A DNA stretch of 64,000 bases from Sulfitobacter geojensis (GTDB lineage: Bacteria > Pseudomonadota > Alphaproteobacteria > Rhodobacterales > Rhodobacteraceae). The DNA lies in the NCBI RefSeq assembly GCF_000622325.1, contig NZ_JASE01000005.1, positions 3,348,001 through 3,412,000 of the forward strand, given 5' to 3'. The stretch's first letter is position 1. The number at the start of each line of letters is the position of its first letter. The position numbers and the translations under genes are program-made. A model generated the notes under the pieces. That model searched no databases, was not told where the DNA came from, and saw nothing but the letters and a program-made list of their open reading frames with translations. Shown piece by piece: positions 9,954-19,754 of this stretch.

Positions 9954-10406
9954 ATGCCCGCAAAATCCCCGCGACTGGCGGCCCGCGCCCTCATACTTCA
10001 CGACAAGCGTTTGCTTATGGTAAATGCTTTTCCTGATGGTCAAAGTGATCTGCTCTGCGCGCCGGGCGGCGGTGTCGAACCGGGTGCTTCCCTGCCGGAC
10101 AATCTGCGCCGCGAGGTCTTTGAGGAAACCGGATTGACCGTACGGGTCGGTGACCCCTGTCTGGTGAATGAATTCCATGATCCGCCCAGCGGCTTTCATC
10201 AGGTCGACATCTATTTCCGCTGCACGCTAACTGGCACGTCAAAGATCGACCCGACTTGGCAAGACAGCGAAAACGTAGTGACACAGTGGCATTAGCTAAC
10301 CCAAACCGAGCTTGGCGCGACCCGTCATAAACCCGACAGCCTTGGCGCAGTCGCTTTCGGGGGCTTCGGGATCAGCTACGATCCGCTGGAGCTGCTCGTC
10401 CGGTGA
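9954..10406 (+). pseudogene. Nudix hydrolase interrupted by an in-frame amber codon
   Basis: The reading frame from ATG 9954 encodes 113 aa with the Nudix box GGGVEPG...RREVFEETGL (about residues 36-59), then meets TAG at 10293-10295. Translation in the same frame resumes as LTQTELGATRHKPDSL... and ends ...ISYDPLELLVR at a TGA (10404-10406). That gives about 150 codons, the normal family length and a family-like C-terminus. The TAG most simply derives from a TGG Trp codon. In the Nudix box the first Glu position is Ala, while the REVFEE metal-binding core is kept. It is either a recent nonsense mutation or a base-call error. The restored end overlaps the convergent DMT gene by 35 bases. Confidence 0.75.
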
Positions 10407-11220
10407 CCGACCACCCAATCCCCCCCACGACCAGAAACGTGGCAAAGATCACGATCGGGCCAATGCCTTCATTCAACAACAACGCCCCTGCAAGGATTGC
10501 AATTACTGGCACGCTCAACTGAACAATGGCGGCTGTGGCCCCTTCGATTTTCGGCAAAACCGCATACCACAAAGCATAACCCAAACCCGATGTCAGCCCG
10601 CCACATAACACGCCCAAGGCGACGCCAGTCGCGCTAAACGTCAGACCGGTACCCGCAAGCAGGATCAGCAAAATCGGGATACACAGCAGAAAATTGGCAG
10701 ATGTCGCCGCCAGCGGATCCTGCGCATCACGCCCGATGATGCTATAGGCGGCCCAACCGAGCCCTGCAAAAACCATCAGTGCCGCGCCTGTCGGATCGGC
10801 CACACCGCCCGGACCGGGCCACAGGGCACAAAGCAACCCGATGAATGCCACAGCCCCACCGGTAAGCTGCCGCCCCGTGGGGGCTGTCCCGCGCAGTGCG
10901 CCATGGGCGAACATCGTGACCTGCACCACACCGAACAAAATCAATGCCCCTAACCCCGCATCAAGGGTGAGATACGCCAGTGAAAATCCGACAAGATAGA
11001 CGGCAAGGCTCAGCGCGCCCGGTATCCTGTTGCGGCGCAAAAGCGGAAGACCGCTGCCGCGCAGGGAAATGATCATGCCCAGCACCAGCGCACCGGACAC
11101 AACCCGCACCAACGCGAAACCTGACGGATCGATAAACCCGCCTTCAATCGCCATGCGCGTCAACACGGAATTCGCGGCGAAAGCGATCATGGTTACGGTG
11201 ATGGCAAGGGCTAGGCGCAT
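10372..11220 (-). CDS. DMT superfamily (EamA) permease
   Basis: 282 aa inner-membrane protein with about ten hydrophobic segments in two EamA halves (roughly residues 3-135 and 145-275), as in RhaT/YdcZ-type metabolite exporters. The second half shows the typical GLGYALWYAVLPKIEGATAAIVQLSVPVIA pattern in pieces. Substrate cannot be read from sequence. It follows the response regulator gene on the same strand after 81 bases and ends inside the restored 3' end of the Nudix gene. Confidence 0.85.
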   Translation of the reverse strand: MRLALAITVTMIAFAANSVLTRMAIEGGFIDPSGFALVRVVSGALVLGMIISLRGSGLPLLRRNRIPGALSLAVYLVGFSLAYLTLDAGLGALILFGVVQVTMFAHGALRGTAPTGRQLTGGAVAFIGLLCALWPGPGGVADPTGAALMVFAGLGWAAYSIIGRDAQDPLAATSANFLLCIPILLILLAGTGLTFSATGVALGVLCGGLTSGLGYALWYAVLPKIEGATAAIVQLSVPVIAILAGALLLNEGIGPIVIFATFLVVGGIGWSVTGRAAPADRS

Positions 11221-11301
11221 ACCTTGGCTTAACGACTCTGATCCCCAGCGCCAAGAGGTCAGTATTCAGGATTTCGTCATCACCAGCCCGCGCCGTGCGC
11301 A

Positions 11302-11967
11302 TCAATGGAAAACAAAATCATCCTCGTCATCCAACCCGGCCAGCAAGGCATCGACATCTGCCGCGTCAAACCGGCCAATCATCTCGTTAAACCGGTCGCC
11401 CGCACCTGCCATGTTGCGCCGGACCAACGACACGACACTGCCCTGCACATCACTATCCTGCAGCGCAGCGACCAAACCCTGGCGTAAGAATTCGCGATGC
11501 TGGGTCGCTTGCAACATCAACTGCTGCTGCTGGCGGGCCATGCCCACCGCGTTCAGCATGGCATCGCGCAATCCTTGGGCATCCATCTCTTCTTTGGTGA
11601 GAAAATCATGGTACCCGCCACGCATGGCTTGCATCGCGGTCTGGCGGGCACCATCGCCGGTGATCATGATCTTGCCCGCATCCTTGTTCCCGTCATTAGA
11701 CAGAACATGGTGAAGCGCCTCCATCCCGTCACCGACCGGCAATCTGTAATCAATAAGGATCAGATCATAATTCTGCTTGGCCACCGCCATGTCCATGGCT
11801 TGAATGCTATCGACCTCGTCCAGATGAATGGACAATTCGGTTTTCTGGCTCAACCGCCGGATGCGGGCACGGTCGAAGTTGCTGTCATCCAACAGCAACG
11901 CGCGGATGTCATGCGGGATCGGTGGAACACCGGGAAAGGAAGACTTGTTTTCTGCTGTACTCAGCAT
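11302..11967 (-). CDS. Response regulator with a receiver domain and an unassigned C-terminal region
   Basis: 221 aa. The receiver domain (about 20-140) has the acidic pair D27/D28, phospho-acceptor D73 (LILIDYRLP), T103 (MITGDG) and K125 (FLTKEE). Residues 145-221 are helical and acidic (ending ADVDALLAGLDDEDDFVFH) and match no DNA-binding domain I recognise, so output may be protein-protein. The histidine kinase gene lies 117 bases upstream on the same strand, so they probably form one signalling pair. AGGA precedes the ATG by 9 bases. Confidence 0.85.
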   Translation of the reverse strand: MLSTAENKSSFPGVPPIPHDIRALLLDDSNFDRARIRRLSQKTELSIHLDEVDSIQAMDMAVAKQNYDLILIDYRLPVGDGMEALHHVLSNDGNKDAGKIMITGDGARQTAMQAMRGGYHDFLTKEEMDAQGLRDAMLNAVGMARQQQQLMLQATQHREFLRQGLVAALQDSDVQGSVVSLVRRNMAGAGDRFNEMIGRFDAADVDALLAGLDDEDDFVFH

Positions 11968-12084
11968 TGGCGTGGTCCTTGGTTGGTCTATTCAGCTACA
12001 GGATTGCGGATATTTCCTGCCGTTTCCTTAACGTAGCGCGCAAGACGCAGCGCAATTGATGAAATTGGGAGGAACCTGATGCCC

Positions 12085-12809
12085 CTAATTCACCCCGACC
12101 CGCGCTTCGACAAGGGTGCCGCGACCGTATGGGGAATCAGTAATTCGTGCCGAGCCACCATAAAGCGTTGCGATTTTGCGGACATTGGCGAGCCCCATGC
12201 CACTGCCCTCCACCTCGTCGCGCGGCCGCAAAGTGCGCATCGCTCCGAAAACATTCTCGCGGTATTCGGGCGGGATACCCGGCCCGTCATCTGCAACCGA
12301 CAGAACAACTTCGCCTGCTTGCACGGACGTGCTGATCACAATTTGGCCGGACGATTTATCGTGATGCTTCAACGCGTTACCGACCAGCGCGTCAAATAGC
12401 GTCAGAACATCGCGATCCCCCATGACCAGTTGATCACACTCCATATCGCGGATCACAGCAAACCCTGCGGGGACCGGAATATCTTCCAGCACTTGATCTA
12501 ATACACGGGGCAAGTGGTTTTCACGGACCTCCTGCATGCGTCCGATGCGGGAAAAGGTCAGCAAATCCACCAACATCCTATCCAGACGTCCGGTGTGCCG
12601 GTTCATCAGCTCGATCGACGCTGCAACAGAGCCGTCAATTTTCACACCCGCCTCTTCAAGATCCTCTTCAATCCAGCGGGGCAATTCCAGTAAAGCCCGC
12701 ACAGAAGCGCGCACGTCATGGCTGATCAAATATATGAAATCCTCAATATCTTGAGAGGCACCGGATTGTTTTTCGACGATGGGGGGGGTTGGACGCTTTC
12801 AGGTTTCAT
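12085..12809 (-). CDS. Sensor histidine kinase, N-terminus out of frame across a C8 tract
   Basis: The intact frame (12085-12729) encodes the H-box LISHDVRASVRAL, N-box NALKHHD, G1 DDGPGIPP and G2 GSGMGLANVRK, a complete HisKA/HATPase pair of unusually small size with no sensor domain. The only start in that frame is a TTG inside the H-box helix. One frame over, an ATG at 12809 opens MKPESVQPPP and reaches a run of eight Cs (coding strand; Gs at 12781-12788). Adding one C joins it to IVEKQSGASQDIEDFIYLISHD, giving 241 aa with phospho-His at 31. The gene is therefore either frameshifted, phase-variable or mis-sequenced at the homopolymer. Partner: the response regulator downstream. Confidence 0.75.
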
Positions 12810-12924
12810 GAACACTCACCACTCTCAGGAACGCAGACCCTAACATCCCTGCCCTTGATGGAAGCTTAACGTGCGCTCTAAAACATCGAAATTTCCTGCC
12901 CCTATCCAGCCCCGCCTAAAACGA

Positions 12925-12948
12925 CAAAAGGCCCCGAAGGGCCTTTTG
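12925..12948 (-). terminator. groESL terminator with UUCG loop
   Basis: A perfect 10-bp stem (12925-12934 with 12939-12948), which on the minus strand closes a C(UUCG)G tetraloop, is followed by a T-rich stretch. It lies 39 bases after the groEL stop. Confidence 0.85.
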
Positions 12949-12986
12949 CGTATCCTGCCTTAACAACAAGATAAATGGGGATGATC

Positions 12987-14654
<1,668 letters not shown>

Positions 14655-14679
14655 TCAGAATTAAGCGTCGAACCTTGGA

Positions 14680-14694
14680 GTGGGCAAAGCCCAC
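14680..14694 (-). other. Short hairpin between groES and groEL
   Basis: GTGGGC-AAA-GCCCAC, a perfect 6-bp stem with a 3-base loop, has no T-run. It could act in transcript processing or stability. No stronger claim is possible. Confidence 0.35.
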
Positions 14695-14707
14695 CATCTC
14701 CCTCAAA

Positions 14708-14995
14708 TCAGGAAATGATCCCCATGATGTCGCTCTCTTTCATCATCAGCATTTCTTCGCCGTCGACAGTAACTTCCGTGCCGGACCATTTGCCGAACAG
14801 GATCTTGTCGCCAGCTTTAACCGCAGGTGTGATCAGCTCACCGTTGTCTTTGCGGGCGCCTTCGCCAACAGATACAACTTCGCCCTCGGAGGGCTTTTCT
14901 TTCGCGGACTCAGGAATGATCAAACCGCCAGCGGTTTTCTCTTCGCTTTCGGTACGCTTTACCAGCACGCGGTCGTGAAGCGGTGTTAATGCCAT
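14708..14995 (-). CDS. groES: Co-chaperonin GroES
   Basis: 95 aa heptameric lid of GroEL. It begins [14 protein letters not shown]. The mobile-loop region (about 17-33, [17 protein letters not shown]) and the ending [14 protein letters not shown] are typical. GGAG lies 9 bases before the ATG. First gene of the operon. A sigma-70 promoter and a CIRCE operator lie 67-130 bases upstream. Confidence 0.98.
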   Translation of the reverse strand: MALTPLHDRVLVKRTESEEKTAGGLIIPESAKEKPSEGEVVSVGEGARKDNGELITPAVKAGDKILFGKWSGTEVTVDGEEMLMMKESDIMGIIS

Positions 14996-15061
14996 CTTTG
15001 CAGCTCCTTAAGGCTCAAAGGTTATTCCAAGCCTGCCGTCCCTTCGTGGAACGCTCAGGCG

Positions 15062-15088
15062 TTAGCACTCATCATGCTCGAGTGATAA
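15062..15088 (-). promoter_or_regulatory. CIRCE operator (HrcA site) of groESL
   Basis: TTAGCACTC-N9-GAGTGATAA on the plus strand, differing from the CIRCE consensus TTAGCACTC-N9-GAGTGCTAA at one base. It lies just after the predicted transcription start, where HrcA binding would block groESL. Confidence 0.9.
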
Positions 15089-15095
15089 CGACGCA

Positions 15096-15124
15096 TAGCT
15101 AGGCACCTCCCATTCAGGAGTCAA
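15096..15124 (-). promoter_or_regulatory. Sigma-70 promoter of groESL
   Basis: On the minus strand TTGACT (15124-15119), 17-base spacer, TAGCTA (15101-15096). Transcription would begin near 15089, at the edge of the CIRCE element. Confidence 0.7.
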
Positions 15125-15149
15125 CCAACGCTTTGGAAAAAATTTGCTG

Positions 15150-15830
15150 CTATCCCGCGCCCAAAACGCGCGCGGTTGTGGCGACCGCCTCGGCACCTGC
15201 GGGTGTTAGCCCGTAAACGCCCTTCTCCACCTTCTCGAACCAGCCGTAATGATTGTCCCGCATCATTGTCGTGGCGCGCGTCACATCGGTTTCCTTTGCC
15301 ACATCGGCACCCTTGCTCGCCCCGACCTCGAACAAATAAACCGCCAACTTTAACGCATCCTGACGGTAAGCCGTCACCAGCCCCATCCGCGTTTGCCCGC
15401 CGTCATTGGGGTCCCCCTGCCGGCGCGCAAATTCGCGCAACAACTGCGCCTGCCGCTTGGGTGACTTGCGCGGCGCATAGGGCCCCGGATCGCAATGCAC
15501 CTCGACCAGCCCGTCCTTCAGCCGCACAGTGATCAACCCCAGCCCCAGCCGACGCGCCATCGCCGTGTTTGCCTTTACCGCCTTGTGAAACGGTTTGCCC
15601 GTCTTGTGCGCCACGGCCATGTAAACCTCATCGCTGACCTTCAGCCGCTCCACACATTGGTGAAACAGCGCCAGCGAAAAGCCCAGCTTCAGCTCAACCA
15701 CCACCGGCGGCTCCGCGCCGCGGATCGCCACAACGTCCGCGGCACCAACTTCGGATTTCACAACATACCCCTGATCCTCCAGAAAGGATTTGATCGGGGG
15801 ATACAGGTCGGTTTCGCGTGCGGTGCTCAT
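15150..15830 (-). CDS. DUF2161 domain protein, PD-(D/E)XK nuclease-like
   Basis: 226 aa. Residues 1-110 show a possible nuclease core: ETDLYPPIKSFLEDQGY, then GAADVVAIRG and VVVELKLGFS, which fits the E...D...ExK pattern of PD-(D/E)XK phosphodiesterases. The C-terminal 80 residues, ending WFEKVEKGVYGLTPAGAEAV, look like a winged-helix. DUF2161 proteins are annotated as phosphodiesterases, but no biological role is known to me. I chose the ATG at 15830; the longer frame adds 8 unlikely residues. It is divergent from MmcQ. Confidence 0.75.
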   Translation of the reverse strand: MSTARETDLYPPIKSFLEDQGYVVKSEVGAADVVAIRGAEPPVVVELKLGFSLALFHQCVERLKVSDEVYMAVAHKTGKPFHKAVKANTAMARRLGLGLITVRLKDGLVEVHCDPGPYAPRKSPKRQAQLLREFARRQGDPNDGGQTRMGLVTAYRQDALKLAVYLFEVGASKGADVAKETDVTRATTMMRDNHYGWFEKVEKGVYGLTPAGAEAVATTARVLGAG

Positions 15831-15882
15831 TTGCGCAGATTGACCCATTTGCACCGCCAGTCCAACCCGCTAGTCTCACGTC

Positions 15883-16236
15883 ATGACCCGTGATGAACTG
15901 AACCGTTTCTGTGCCTCCCTGCCCCATGCCACCCATGTCGTCCAATGGGGCAATTCCGACGTGTATAAAGTTGGCGACAAATTGTTCGCCGTCATTGGAA
16001 TGAGCGGCATTGACGCTGCCGTCACTTTCAAAGCCTCCGAAATGGCGTTTGAAATCCTCTCCGACAGCCCCGGTCTGCGCCCCGCCCCCTATCTCGCTTC
16101 GCGCGGCCTCAAATGGATCCAGCATTACGCCGAACCGGGCCTTTCCGATGACAGCCTGCGTGATCACATCCGCGCGTCCTATGATATGGTTGTGGCCGGA
16201 CTAACCCGCAAAAAGCGTAGCGCACTGGGTCTCTGA
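15883..16236 (+). CDS. MmcQ/YjbR family protein
   Basis: 117 aa. The pattern MTRDELNRFCASLPHATHVVQWG, then KVGDKLFAVIG, and PAPYLASRGLKWIQHY, DHIRASYDMVVAGL is that of the MmcQ/YjbR fold, a small CyaY-like DNA-binding-type domain of unclear role. The last residues (KKRSALGL) are a common family tail. The start is 52 bases from the divergent DUF2161 gene, so they share a regulatory region. Confidence 0.85.
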   Translation: MTRDELNRFCASLPHATHVVQWGNSDVYKVGDKLFAVIGMSGIDAAVTFKASEMAFEILSDSPGLRPAPYLASRGLKWIQHYAEPGLSDDSLRDHIRASYDMVVAGLTRKKRSALGL

Positions 16237-16245
16237 CGCTGGGTC

Positions 16246-16274
16246 GTGACAAGCCTGCCAGCCGTGCATATAAG
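16246..16274 (+). promoter_or_regulatory. Putative sigma-70 promoter of ppaC
   Basis: GTGACA (16246-16251), 17-base spacer, TATAAG (16269-16274), 37 bases before the ATG. Spacing and both boxes are good apart from the first -35 base. Confidence 0.55.
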
Positions 16275-16310
16275 GCCCTCGAACCGATATCCCACGCAAG
16301 GAACCCTTCC

Positions 16311-17231
16311 ATGACAACCCTCGTATTTGGCCATAAATCCCCCGACACAGACAGCACCGGCAGCCCGATTGTCTGGGCGTGGTATCTGAACGAAATCAAA
16401 GGTGTCCCTGCCAAGCCCGTCCTGCTGGGCGAACCCAACACCGAAGCCCTGTTCATGCTGGACCACTGGAACCTCGACAAACCCGAAATCATGACCGACC
16501 TCGCGGCTGATACAGACGTTGTGATCGTCGACACCAACAACCCCGCCGAACTGCCCGACAACATCAACGATGCAAATATCACCGGCATCATCGACCACCA
16601 CCGGCTTGTGGCCGGTCTGGAAACCCGTGGCCCGATCGAAATCAACATCCAGCCGCTGGCCTGTACCGCCACCATCATGTGGAAGATGATCGGCAAGGAT
16701 TGGGCACAAGCCCCCCGCGAGATCAAGGGCGCGGCCCTGTCCTGCATCCTGTCCGACACGCTGGAATTCCGCAGCCCGACCACCACGCAGGAAGACAAGG
16801 CAATCGCCTATTCCATCGCCGAAGAACTGGGCGTCGACATCTCTGCCTTTGCCGCTGACATGTTCGCCGCAAAATCCGATGTCTCTGCCTTCTCCGAAGA
16901 AGAGCTGCTGCGCATGGACAGCAAGGAATTCGATCTGAACGGCACCAACCTGCGCGTGTCCGTCCTTGAAACCACTTCGCCGGCACCGCTGTTGGCGCGC
17001 AAGGATGCGCTGATGGGCGCAATGCCCACGGTCGCCACGGCTGACGGCGCGGCGCAAGTGCTGCTGTTCATTGTGGATATCCTGAAAGAAGAAGCGACAC
17101 TGCTGGTCCCCAACGACACCGTCAAAACCATCGCTGAAAACAGTTTTGGCGCGACGGTCAGCGGCGACTCCGTGGTCCTGCCCGGCATCATGAGCCGCAA
17201 AAAGCAGATCATCCCGAACCTCAAGATGTAA
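16311..17231 (+). CDS. ppaC: Manganese-dependent inorganic pyrophosphatase
   Basis: 306 aa family II pyrophosphatase (DHH phosphoesterase superfamily), which hydrolyses PPi to drive biosynthesis. The N-terminal VFGHKSPDTDS supplies the metal-binding His and Asp residues, VDTNN and IDHHRL (DHH, about residue 98) complete motifs II-III, and the C-terminal DHHA2 domain ends GIMSRKKQIIPNL with the substrate-binding SRKKQ. AAGGAA precedes the ATG by 8 bases. Confidence 0.97.
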   Translation: MTTLVFGHKSPDTDSTGSPIVWAWYLNEIKGVPAKPVLLGEPNTEALFMLDHWNLDKPEIMTDLAADTDVVIVDTNNPAELPDNINDANITGIIDHHRLVAGLETRGPIEINIQPLACTATIMWKMIGKDWAQAPREIKGAALSCILSDTLEFRSPTTTQEDKAIAYSIAEELGVDISAFAADMFAAKSDVSAFSEEELLRMDSKEFDLNGTNLRVSVLETTSPAPLLARKDALMGAMPTVATADGAAQVLLFIVDILKEEATLLVPNDTVKTIAENSFGATVSGDSVVLPGIMSRKKQIIPNLKM

Positions 17232-17238
17232 GCGAATG

Positions 17239-17258
17239 ATGCACCCGAAGGGGTGCAT
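17239..17258 (+). other. Hairpin and G-rich direct repeat after ppaC
   Basis: ATGCACCC-GAAG-GGGTGCAT is a perfect 8-bp stem just after the ppaC stop. It is followed by two copies of GGGGGTGTAC in tandem (17260-17280) and a C7-TTTT run that could pair with the G-runs. Together they may form a terminator, but T content is low. Confidence 0.45.
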
Positions 17259-17333
17259 GGGGGGTGTACAGGGGGTGTACGCCCGGTGCCCCCCCTTTTC
17301 GACGCTCCACAGTCCCAGAAAAAGGCCCGTCCC

Positions 17334-18206
17334 ATGACCCGAATCGTCGAAACCCTTGCCGAGATTTCCGCGCAATATGACGCGCTTTTTGTCGACCTGT
17401 GGGGCTGCGTCCACAACGGTGTCGCGGCCCTGCCCGACGCAGTTGCCGCCCTGCAAACCTACCGCAAATCCGGCGGCAAGGTCGCGCTTGTCACCAATGC
17501 GCCGCGCCCTTTTGACAGCGTTGCCAAACAGTTAGACCGGTTTGGCGTGGCCACCGACAGCTGGGACGCCATTGCCACCTCCGGCGATTCCGCACGCTCG
17601 GCGATGTTTCGCGGCACCGCGGGCCGCAAAGTATGGTTCATCGGCCAGCCGCACGACCAGAACTTCTTTGAACCCCTCGAACTGCTCGACGATCCGGTCG
17701 ACATCACCCAAGTTCCGCTGGAAGAGGCCGAAGGCATCATCTGCACCGGCCCCGAAGACCCCCTCGCCGCCCCCGAAGTGATGCGCCCCCAGTTCCTCTA
17801 TGCCAAGCAAAAGGGCCTAAAATTGCTCTGCGCCAACCCAGATATAGTGGTTGATCGCGGTGAAACCCGTGAATGGTGTGCCGGTGCCTTGGCCGCGCTT
17901 TATACCGAAATGGGTGGCGAAAGCCTGTATTTCGGCAAACCCCATCCGCCAATTTACGACCTTGCCCGCCGCCGGCTTGCCGCCCTTGGCACCACGATCC
18001 CCGATGACCGCATCCTATGCATCGGCGACGGTGTTCTGACCGACATCAAAGGGGCGATGGGCGAGGACATCGATTCTCTTTTCATCTCCGGTGGTCTGGC
18101 CGCTGCAGAAACAAAAACTGACGCGCAGCCGGACCCGAATGCGCTAAACGACTATTTACAAAAGGAAATGTCTAACCCGACCTACACAATCGGGTTTCTG
18201 CGCTGA
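17334..18206 (+). CDS. HAD-superfamily IIA hydrolase (TIGR01459-type)
   Basis: 290 aa phosphatase-like protein. Motif I is DALFVDLWGCVHNG (catalytic Asp near residue 20), motif II TNAPRP, and motif III/IV ILCIGDGVLTDIKGAMGEDIDSLFI, with the class IIA cap between (IICTGPEDPL, LLCANPDIVVDRG). NagD and pyridoxal-phosphate phosphatases share this layout. The substrate is unknown. The ATG at 17334 begins the conserved region; the open frame continues 27 codons upstream through the G-rich intergenic repeat and is unlikely to be coding there. Confidence 0.85.
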   Translation: MTRIVETLAEISAQYDALFVDLWGCVHNGVAALPDAVAALQTYRKSGGKVALVTNAPRPFDSVAKQLDRFGVATDSWDAIATSGDSARSAMFRGTAGRKVWFIGQPHDQNFFEPLELLDDPVDITQVPLEEAEGIICTGPEDPLAAPEVMRPQFLYAKQKGLKLLCANPDIVVDRGETREWCAGALAALYTEMGGESLYFGKPHPPIYDLARRRLAALGTTIPDDRILCIGDGVLTDIKGAMGEDIDSLFISGGLAAAETKTDAQPDPNALNDYLQKEMSNPTYTIGFLR

Positions 18207-18295
18207 TCATTTTCCCCTTGATTTTCTGCGCCTGCGAAGTAATTAAGTTACAACTAACGCAATCTAAACAGCAGATTATTACTCAGGGGTGACAA

Positions 18296-18739
18296 ATGTT
18301 GGACAATCTTCCGCGCGGCACGATCTGTATCGAAGACATCGAAATCGGCATGATGCGCTATCTGCGCAAGGTCGTGACGGATGAAGATATCGAGATGTTC
18401 GCGCAGATTTCCACCGACCATAACCCTGTGCATCTGGACGATGATTACGCCCGCGACACGATATTCGAGGGCCGCATCGCCCACGGCATGCTGACGGCGG
18501 GGCTGATCTCTGCCGTTATCGGTGAACAATTGCCGGGCCACGGTACCGTCTACATGGGCCAGTCGCTGAAATTCCTCGCACCCGTGCGCCCCGGCGACAT
18601 GGTCTATGCCGAGGTCAAAGTGACCGACATCGAATTCTCCAAACGCCGGGTCAAGATGGATTGCCACTGCTCCGTCGATGGCAAGAAAGTCCTGATCGGT
18701 GAGGCAACCGTGCTGGCCCCGTCGCGCAAGTTCGACTGA
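18296..18739 (+). CDS. MaoC-like (R)-specific enoyl-CoA hydratase
   Basis: 147 aa hotdog-fold hydratase. The catalytic Asp-His pair lies in STDHNPVHLDDDYARDTIFEGRIAHGML (Asp near 41, His near 46). Family members hydrate crotonyl-CoA-type substrates and can link beta-oxidation to polyhydroxyalkanoate synthesis (PhaJ). That role is plausible because phbAB lies elsewhere in the window, but it is not shown. AGGGG precedes the ATG by 8 bases. The 89-base upstream gap is AT-rich and probably holds a promoter. Confidence 0.88.
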   Translation: MLDNLPRGTICIEDIEIGMMRYLRKVVTDEDIEMFAQISTDHNPVHLDDDYARDTIFEGRIAHGMLTAGLISAVIGEQLPGHGTVYMGQSLKFLAPVRPGDMVYAEVKVTDIEFSKRRVKMDCHCSVDGKKVLIGEATVLAPSRKFD

Positions 18740-18764
18740 TTTTTCCATCCCGATGTATTTTTCA

Positions 18765-18792
18765 AAGGGCAAGCCATGCACCGCTTGCCCTT
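18765..18792 (+). other. Intergenic hairpin between MaoC and ribF
   Basis: A perfect 10-bp stem (18765-18774 with 18783-18792) with an 8-base loop lies 25 bases after the MaoC stop. No T-run follows on the plus strand, so it may be a weak terminator or mRNA-stabilising structure. Confidence 0.5.
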
Positions 18793-18821
18793 AACCCATT
18801 GCAGGGCTAGAGATTTGGCCC

Positions 18822-19754
18822 ATGCGGATCATACGTGACTATCAATTTGTAAGTGAGGCCGATCGCGGGGCAACCGCCGCGATTGGGAACTTTGACGGCG
18901 TCCATCAAGGGCACCTTTCGGTCATCGACATGGCACGCGCCGCCGTGCCGGATGCGCCCCTTGGCATTGTCACCTTTGAACCGCATCCACGCGAATATTT
19001 CGCGCCCGATGCCCCTCCCTTTCGCCTGATGTCCTCCGAGGCCCGCGCACACCGGCTTGAAAAGCTTGGCGTCGAGCGGCTTTATGAGTTGAACTTCAAC
19101 AAGGGTCTGGCCTCCCTCACGCCGTTGGAATTTGCCCGCGACGTGATCAAGAACGGGCTGGGCCTGCGTCACGTGGTCGTCGGTGCCGATTTCTGCTTTG
19201 GCAAAGGGCGTGCTGGCAAAGCTGAGGACCTGATCCGCTTCGGGCAGGAGCTGGGCTTTGGCGTGACGGTCGCACCGCTGATGGCGCAGGATGCGCAAAC
19301 TGTTTCTTCCACCGCGATCCGCATGGCGCTCAGCGCCGGTGACATGGCCGCGGCAGGAACGATGTTGGGCCATTGGCACCGGATCGACGGTCCTGTCATC
19401 ACCGGCGAACAACGGGGCCGCGAGCTGGGCTATCCCACTGCGAACATGTCCATCGACGGGCTGCACCAGCCCGCCTTTGGCGTCTATGCGGTTCTCGTCG
19501 ATGTTCTGGAAGGGCCGCACAAAGGCACCTATCATGGCGTCGCCAGCCTTGGCGTGCGCCCGATGTTCGGCGAGAACAAAGCCAACCTTGAAAGCTTTCT
19601 CTTTGATTTCAAAGGCGACCTTTACGGCACGCAACTCTCTGTCGCCTTGGTCCAACATCTGCGGGGTGAAGAAAGATTCGACAGCCTTGAGGCGTTGATC
19701 ACCCAAATGGACGCCGACAGCCTGCAAGCCCGCGCAATTCTGGCCGCCCTATGA
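18822..19754 (+). CDS. ribF: Bifunctional riboflavin kinase / FAD synthetase
   Basis: 310 aa. The N-terminal adenylyltransferase half has AAIGNFDGVHQGH (about 17-29) and the ISSTAIR-like VSSTAIRMAL segment. The C-terminal flavokinase half has GPVITGEQRGRELGYPTANM and SLGVRPMFG. It makes FMN and FAD from riboflavin. The stop overlaps the ycgN start by 4 bases (ATGA), so ribF, ycgN and ltaE form one tight operon. No FMN riboswitch precedes it. Confidence 0.96.
   Translation: MRIIRDYQFVSEADRGATAAIGNFDGVHQGHLSVIDMARAAVPDAPLGIVTFEPHPREYFAPDAPPFRLMSSEARAHRLEKLGVERLYELNFNKGLASLTPLEFARDVIKNGLGLRHVVVGADFCFGKGRAGKAEDLIRFGQELGFGVTVAPLMAQDAQTVSSTAIRMALSAGDMAAAGTMLGHWHRIDGPVITGEQRGRELGYPTANMSIDGLHQPAFGVYAVLVDVLEGPHKGTYHGVASLGVRPMFGENKANLESFLFDFKGDLYGTQLSVALVQHLRGEERFDSLEALITQMDADSLQARAILAAL

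Noticed and set aside
10293..10295. Pyrrolysine or programmed read-through at the Nudix TAG
   Set aside because: No sign of a pyl system and no reason for a Nudix enzyme to use it; nonsense mutation or base error is simpler.
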